From an uncultured Porphyromonas sp. (lineage in GTDB: Bacteria > Bacteroidota > Bacteroidia > Bacteroidales > Porphyromonadaceae): a stretch of 18,185 nucleotides of DNA. The position numbers and the translations under genes were made by a program. The DNA lies in assembly GCA_927910985.1 (NCBI GenBank), contig CAKMOP010000139.1, positions 1 to 18,185 on the forward strand, given 5' to 3'. Shown here one piece after another: positions 14,017-18,185 of this stretch. Position 1 is the first letter of the stretch. Each line of letters starts with the position of its first letter. A model generated the notes under the pieces. That model worked only from the letters and a program-made list of their open reading frames with translations, was not told the origin of the DNA and searched no databases.

Positions 14017-16665
14017 GAGCCAGCGCACTTGCCCTCCCCTTCCTCATCCTCTTCCTCTTCGGGGCTTGCTCCCGACAGCTGAACACCCCGAGCTCGCGCA
14101 CGTGGCAAGCCTTCCTCACGCAGTACAACGTCCTCTACAACGCACGCGAAGCCTACGAGACGACCTACCAGACCGCCTTCGAAGCCGTGAGCGAAGACTA
14201 TGCGCTCCGCCTACCTATCGACCCACTCCTCCCCAGCTCAAGCGGAGCTCCTCCCACCTCCACCCTGCGCTTCACGCGCACCATCGAGAAGGCGCGCAAG
14301 GCCATCGAAGAACACAGCATCACACGCAAGCCCCCCCGACCACCACACTGGCGCAGTGATCCCAAGGCGGTGCGCCTGCAAGAGAAGACCGAATACAACC
14401 TGGCACTCAGCGAAGCGTGGCTCCTCATCGCACGTAGCCAGCTCTATGGCGGTGACCTCACAGCCGCTCACACGACCCTCCTCGACATCCTGCGTCGCTA
14501 TGCCACCGAGCCTCAAGTGCGTGACGTCGCCCGTCTCTACCTCGCCCGTCTCTACACCCTCCGTGGCCAACTCTTCGAGGCTGAAGAGGAGCTGACACAC
14601 CTTCGCCGTGGGAGCAGTGAAGTGCTGCGCCACGAGTCAAGACTCTACCATACCGCCGCCGCCGAACTGGCGTTAGCCCGAGGAGCAGACTCCATCGCCC
14701 TCCAGCACTTAGACACACTGGTCGGCAAAGAACCTTCCGCCCTGCAGCGTGCGCGCCTTCACTTCCTCAGAGGGCAAATCCTCGAAGCTAAGGGGGCACT
14801 CCAGGAAGCACGCACCGCATTCGCCCAAGCCGAGCGAGTGAGTCCCCTACCTGAGTTAGAGTTGGCCGCCCATCTACGCACCCTCTCCCTCGCTCCCCAG
14901 CCCGACAAAGGTATCCGTCCGCTGAGGCGCCTGAGCCGTCTGCACCGCTATGCACCCCACCGCTCCGCCATCTACTTGGCTTTAGCTCAGGCACTCCTCG
15001 GTAGCGGTCAGCGTGACGAAGCACGCACCGCCCTCCGTCAGTGTATCGATTCGGCACAGCGACAAAGCACGACCGTCGCCGAAGCCTATACGCGCTTAGG
15101 CCTGCTTGCCCTCGAAGACAAGCGTTATCCCGAGGCAGCTGATGCCTTCGACAAGGCTTATCCCCTACTACCTGCACAGCACCCCGACTACCCGACCGTG
15201 GAGCGGCTCCGCCCAGGACTCCTCCAGCTCAGCCCCTACGCACGCACCGCCCACCGCACCGACAGCCTTCTGCGTCTGGCATCACTCCCCACGCCCGTAC
15301 TCTACCATTATATAGATAGCCTCATCGCACAAAGGACGGATGCAGACAAGAAGAAGGGAAGGCTCAAGACGGAGGTCATCCTTCCTTTCGGCTCGGCAAG
15401 CTCTACGGCGGCGAATAAGTCCGCAGGCTCGTACTTCGACAGCCCCGAGCAAATAGCCCTTGGGCGCACCGCCTTCCGCCAGCGCTGGGGAATGCGTCCC
15501 CTCACAGATGATTGGAATAGAAGCCAGCGGACAGGCTCGCTCGTCCCTTCGCCCGCCCCCCAACGTACCGAAGGAGACAGCCTCCCCCTCGCCGCTTCCT
15601 CCGCCGATGCCCCGAATAGAGCGACCTACCTACGTGACCTTCCCCTCACGCCCACAGCACGCACAGCGATGCGTGACACCCTTGCCAGTGCCCTCTTCGC
15701 TATGGCTTCCATCTTAGACGCTCCCCTCGAGCGACTGGACGAAGTGGCTGCTCTTTACGCACGCCTCTTGAGGGAGTTCCCCCATTTTGCCCTGAGGGAA
15801 GAAGTCGCCTACCGACAATTGCTCCTCGCCCTGCGTACGGGACGTGATGCCGATGCCGAAGGACTACGCCTGAGTTACCTCCGTGACTTCCCCTCCAGCC
15901 CCCGAGCACAACTCCTTCGCTCGCCCGATATGCGCCACACCCTCACGGCTCTGGTGACACGCTCCACCCAGCTCTACGACACCGCCTACGAGGCTTATCG
16001 CTCGGGAGACCTCAAGCAAGCGCGGCACACCCTTAGCCAACTGGACTCCCTGCCCTACCACGATGACGAGCTCCGCCCGAAGGCCTTGCTCCTCACCGCC
16101 CTCACCGAAGTGCAGTCAGGGAACGAAGCACGCCTCCGAGACCAACTGGAGACCTTCACCCATCAGTACCCTCAAGCCGAGCTAATGCCCTATGTGACAC
16201 ACCTCCTCACGGGGCTACGTGCCGGGCGCAAGCTGACCGCTCCCCCCTCTCCTCTCCCCAGCATGGCGAGCGAAGACATAGATACCACCGCCACCGACTC
16301 CCTCACATCTCCCTTCACACCTCTCCAAAGGGGAGAAGTTCCCAGCCTTGTCCTCCTCTACCCCGAAGGGAGTTCACCTCGCCACGAAGTGTACTTCGCT
16401 CTTATGAGCTTCATCTACTCGACCTTCACTCAGTGGACACTTCGGGTCAGCCCCTCCCGACAGAGAGCGGCCTTGCAGGCTACTTCATCGAAGGCTTCCC
16501 TACGGCAAGCGACCTTACCACCTTCCGCCGGAAGGCTTCCGCCCCGACAGGACTCCTCCCCGACACTCCCGACGGGTACGCTCCTCCTTCCGCTCGTCCG
16601 CCGCCAATCGTCCCCTACTTACCAGCCAGTCCCTCCCCGCCTACCGCACCTTCCTCGGCGAGTAG
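13968..16665 (+). CDS. porW: PorW/SprE-like TPR lipoprotein of the type IX secretion system, two frameshifts near 3' end
   Basis: About 899 residues after repair. Lipobox LFGAC with Cys34, so it is an outer-membrane-directed lipoprotein. The N-terminal block is characteristic of SprE/PorW: TQYNVLYNAREA, then EKARKAIEEHS, then NLALSEAWLLIARSQLYGG, followed by many TPR-like helix pairs (DEARTALRQCIDSA, YPEAADAFDKAYPLL). SprE/PorW is needed for T9SS and, in gliding species, motility; it works with the PorK/PorN ring. The C-terminal blocks sit in three frames: LVLLYPEGSS and MSFIYSTFTQW in the first, GLAGYFIEGFPTASDLTTFRR in the next (shift near 16431-16436), and SAANRPLLTSQSLPAYRTFLGE in the third (shift near 16570-16610), with stop TAG 16663-16665. 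Two missing bases explain this. The unrepaired frame runs to 16724 with a nonsense tail. Confidence 0.75.
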
Positions 16666-16721
16666 CCAGCCCCTCCCTCTGCGACCTCGGTGCGACGATA
16701 GGAATAGTAATGCAGTTTGGT

Positions 16722-16729
16722 TAACTTTG
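16722..16729 (+). promoter_or_regulatory. -7 box of the nfeD-SPFH operon
   Basis: TAACTTTG, an exact TAnnTTTG match, 34 bases before ATG 16763 and past the porW stop. No clear -33 element. Confidence 0.5.
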
Positions 16730-16762
16730 CTACAGCTCCATCTAACTAAGCACTTATCTACG

Positions 16763-17215
16763 ATGCCCGAATTACTCTCCCTTCTCCCCATATGGCAGCT
16801 GTGGCTCCTCGCCGCACTCATCCTCTTCGTCTTAGAGGTTATCACCCCTGGCTTCATCTTAGGTTGCTTCGGAGTGGGCGCACTCGTGGCCATCCTCCCC
16901 AGTCTCTTCGGAGGCAGTTGGCTGGTGCAAGTCCTCTTCTTCTGCTTGGGAAGCCTCCTCTCCCTGTGGCTACTCAAGCCCCTGATGGCACGGTGGTTCG
17001 CCACGCGCGAAGCGAAGACCGGGATGGAAGCCCTCATAGGCCGCCACGCTCTGGTCACCGAAGACATCCCCACAGGGGAGCAAGGCGGTCGCATCGCTGT
17101 CGATGGCGACAGCTGGCGCGCCACAACGAAGAGCACCGCCCCGCTTAAGGTAGGCAGCACCGTCCGCATCATCGGCTACGACAGCCTGATTCTCCACGTC
17201 GAACCTCTTAACTAA
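16763..17215 (+). CDS. nfeD: NfeD-like membrane protein
   Basis: 150 residues from ATG 16763; the frame is open far upstream, but that part is the tail of porW in a shifted frame. Three or four membrane segments fill residues 8-75 (WQLWLLAALILFVLEVITPG, then GCFGVGALVAILPSLFGG and VLFFCLGSLLSLWLLKPL), followed by a soluble OB-fold (about 90-150): LIGRHALVTEDI, GGRIAVDGDSWRA, VGSTVRIIGYDSLILHVEPL. This is the short NfeD form without the serine-protease part. NfeD proteins are nearly always encoded beside an SPFH protein, as here (12-base gap), and are thought to help organise membrane microdomains. Confidence 0.92.
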   Translation: MPELLSLLPIWQLWLLAALILFVLEVITPGFILGCFGVGALVAILPSLFGGSWLVQVLFFCLGSLLSLWLLKPLMARWFATREAKTGMEALIGRHALVTEDIPTGEQGGRIAVDGDSWRATTKSTAPLKVGSTVRIIGYDSLILHVEPLN

Positions 17216-17227
17216 CCCCCTACTCTT

Positions 17228-18185
17228 ATGCCTATCGAACTCATCATCCCTCTGGTCATCGCCCTCCTGGTCATCTTCACCATCTACCAAGGGCTATGCA
17301 TCGTACAGCAGTCGCAGACCGTCATCGTCGAGCGACTCGGTAAGTACTACCGCACCCTCTCCTCGGGCGTGAACATCATCATCCCCTTCATCGATCGCCC
17401 TCGCTCCATGCGCTGGAGATACACCATCCCAGGGCCCAACGGGCAGACCCTCGTGCGCTTCACCGACATCACGAATATCGACCTGCGTGAGACCGTCTAT
17501 GACTTCCCTCGCCAGAGCGTCATCACGAAGGATAATGTCGTCACCGAAATCAACGCCATCCTCTACTTCCAGATCGTCGACCCCATGCGCGCGGTCTACG
17601 AAATCCAGAACCTCCCCGACGCCATCGAGAAGCTCACCCAGACGAGCCTGCGTAACATCATCGGGGAGATGGACCTCGATGAGACCCTCACCAGCCGTGA
17701 TACCATCAACAACAAGCTCCGCATCATCTCGATGAGGCCACGAACAAGTGGGGCGTAAAGGTCAACCGCGTCGAGCTCCAAGACATCAATCCCCCACGCG
17801 ACATCCGTGATGCCATGGAGAAGCAGATGCGTGCCGAGCGTGACAAGCGTGCCCAAATCCTCAACGCCGAAGGGCAGAAGGAAGCCACCATCCGCGAATC
17901 CGAAGGGCGTATGCAGCAGGCGATTAACCATGCCGAAGGGGAGCGTCAAGCTCAAGTCCTGCGCGCTAAGGCCGAAGCAGAAGCCAAGCTCCTCACCGCC
18001 GAAGCAGAATCGCAAGCCATCCGCAAGATCGCTCTGGCTGTCGAAGGCTCGGGAGCTAACCCTGCCCAGTACCTCATCGCCGTGCGCTACCTTGAGACCC
18101 TCAAGGAGATGACTTCGGGCAAGGACAACAAGACCATCTACCTCCCCTACGAACCTCGGGCGTCCCTCTCCTCCCTCGGCGGCAT
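17228..18185 (+). CDS. SPFH/band-7 protein (stomatin/QmcA/paraslipin type), frameshifted, 3' end outside window
   Basis: About 319 residues visible, running off the end. One N-terminal membrane segment ([19 protein letters not shown]), then the SPFH domain: [81 protein letters not shown], then a coiled-coil ([47 protein letters not shown]). The frame breaks at 17727-17730, where one missing C turns [11 protein letters not shown] into [11 protein letters not shown] with a stop at 17756-17758. Near the end (18153-18166) a missing G and a surplus C probably compensate each other (PYEASGVLSSLGG expected). These proteins form large oligomeric cages on the inner membrane with NfeD and affect protease or lipid domains. 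Confidence 0.88.

Noticed and set aside
16433..16762. An N-terminal extension of NfeD of about 110 residues
   Set aside because: The first part is the frameshifted tail of the PorW-like protein. A promoter box at 16722-16729 and ATG 16763 give the normal NfeD length.

Overview
The window looks like chromosomal DNA from an oral or host-associated Bacteroidales bacterium, most likely a GC-rich Porphyromonas. Evidence: a PorW/SprE-type lipoprotein of the type IX secretion system (T9SS), a SusCD-locus style lipoprotein, Bacteroidetes -7 boxes (TAnnTTTG) in front of several genes, few Shine-Dalgarno sites, and a phosphate-selective type porin. Species cannot be fixed from sequence alone.

Layout. 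1-2196 (+): the end of a protein with a fasciclin-like tail, a small lipoprotein and a secreted thioredoxin-fold protein, probably the 3' part of a Sus-like outer-membrane locus, closed by a strong terminator. 2265-2690: non-coding, with a 176-bp MITE-like element (inverted ends) and a five-copy 22-bp tandem array. 2690-3356 (+): a VanX-type D-Ala-D-Ala dipeptidase. 3382-5120 (-): a phosphoethanolamine transferase of the lipid A type. 5440-6087 (+): a small outer-membrane beta-barrel, sharing a bidirectional terminator with the next block. 6200-8581 (-): deoC, a MazG-like pyrophosphohydrolase and an AAA/CYTH-like protein. 8868-8953 (-): tRNA-Ser(CGA). 8954-9578: a long non-coding stretch with a second 22-23 bp degenerate repeat array and a promoter. 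9579-12087 (+): a secreted histidine acid phosphatase and a porin, plausibly a phosphate-ester hydrolysis and uptake pair. 12088-12680: an intergenic region where 14-bp perfect direct repeats bracket an AT-rich segment with an unlisted 56-aa ORF on the minus strand. 12681-16665 (+): a membrane-anchored Cys-containing protein, a metal ABC permease and the PorW/SprE-like lipoprotein. 16763 to the window end (+): NfeD plus an SPFH/band-7 protein.

The most important caution for a reader is that at least six conserved genes (VanX, EptA-like, MazG-like, porin, PorW-like, SPFH) are broken by single-base indels, one of them in a G7 run and one in a C5 run, and the tRNA has one surplus base. In every case the missing half of the protein continues in another frame. 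This pattern fits uncorrected sequencing error far better than pseudogene decay. I therefore annotate these as whole genes with a frameshift and give their full spans.

I saw no defence island, prophage, CRISPR array or biosynthetic cluster. The best candidates for something undescribed are the repeat-bounded mini-cassette at 12201-12603, the MITE-like element at 2311-2486, and the two 22-bp-period arrays.
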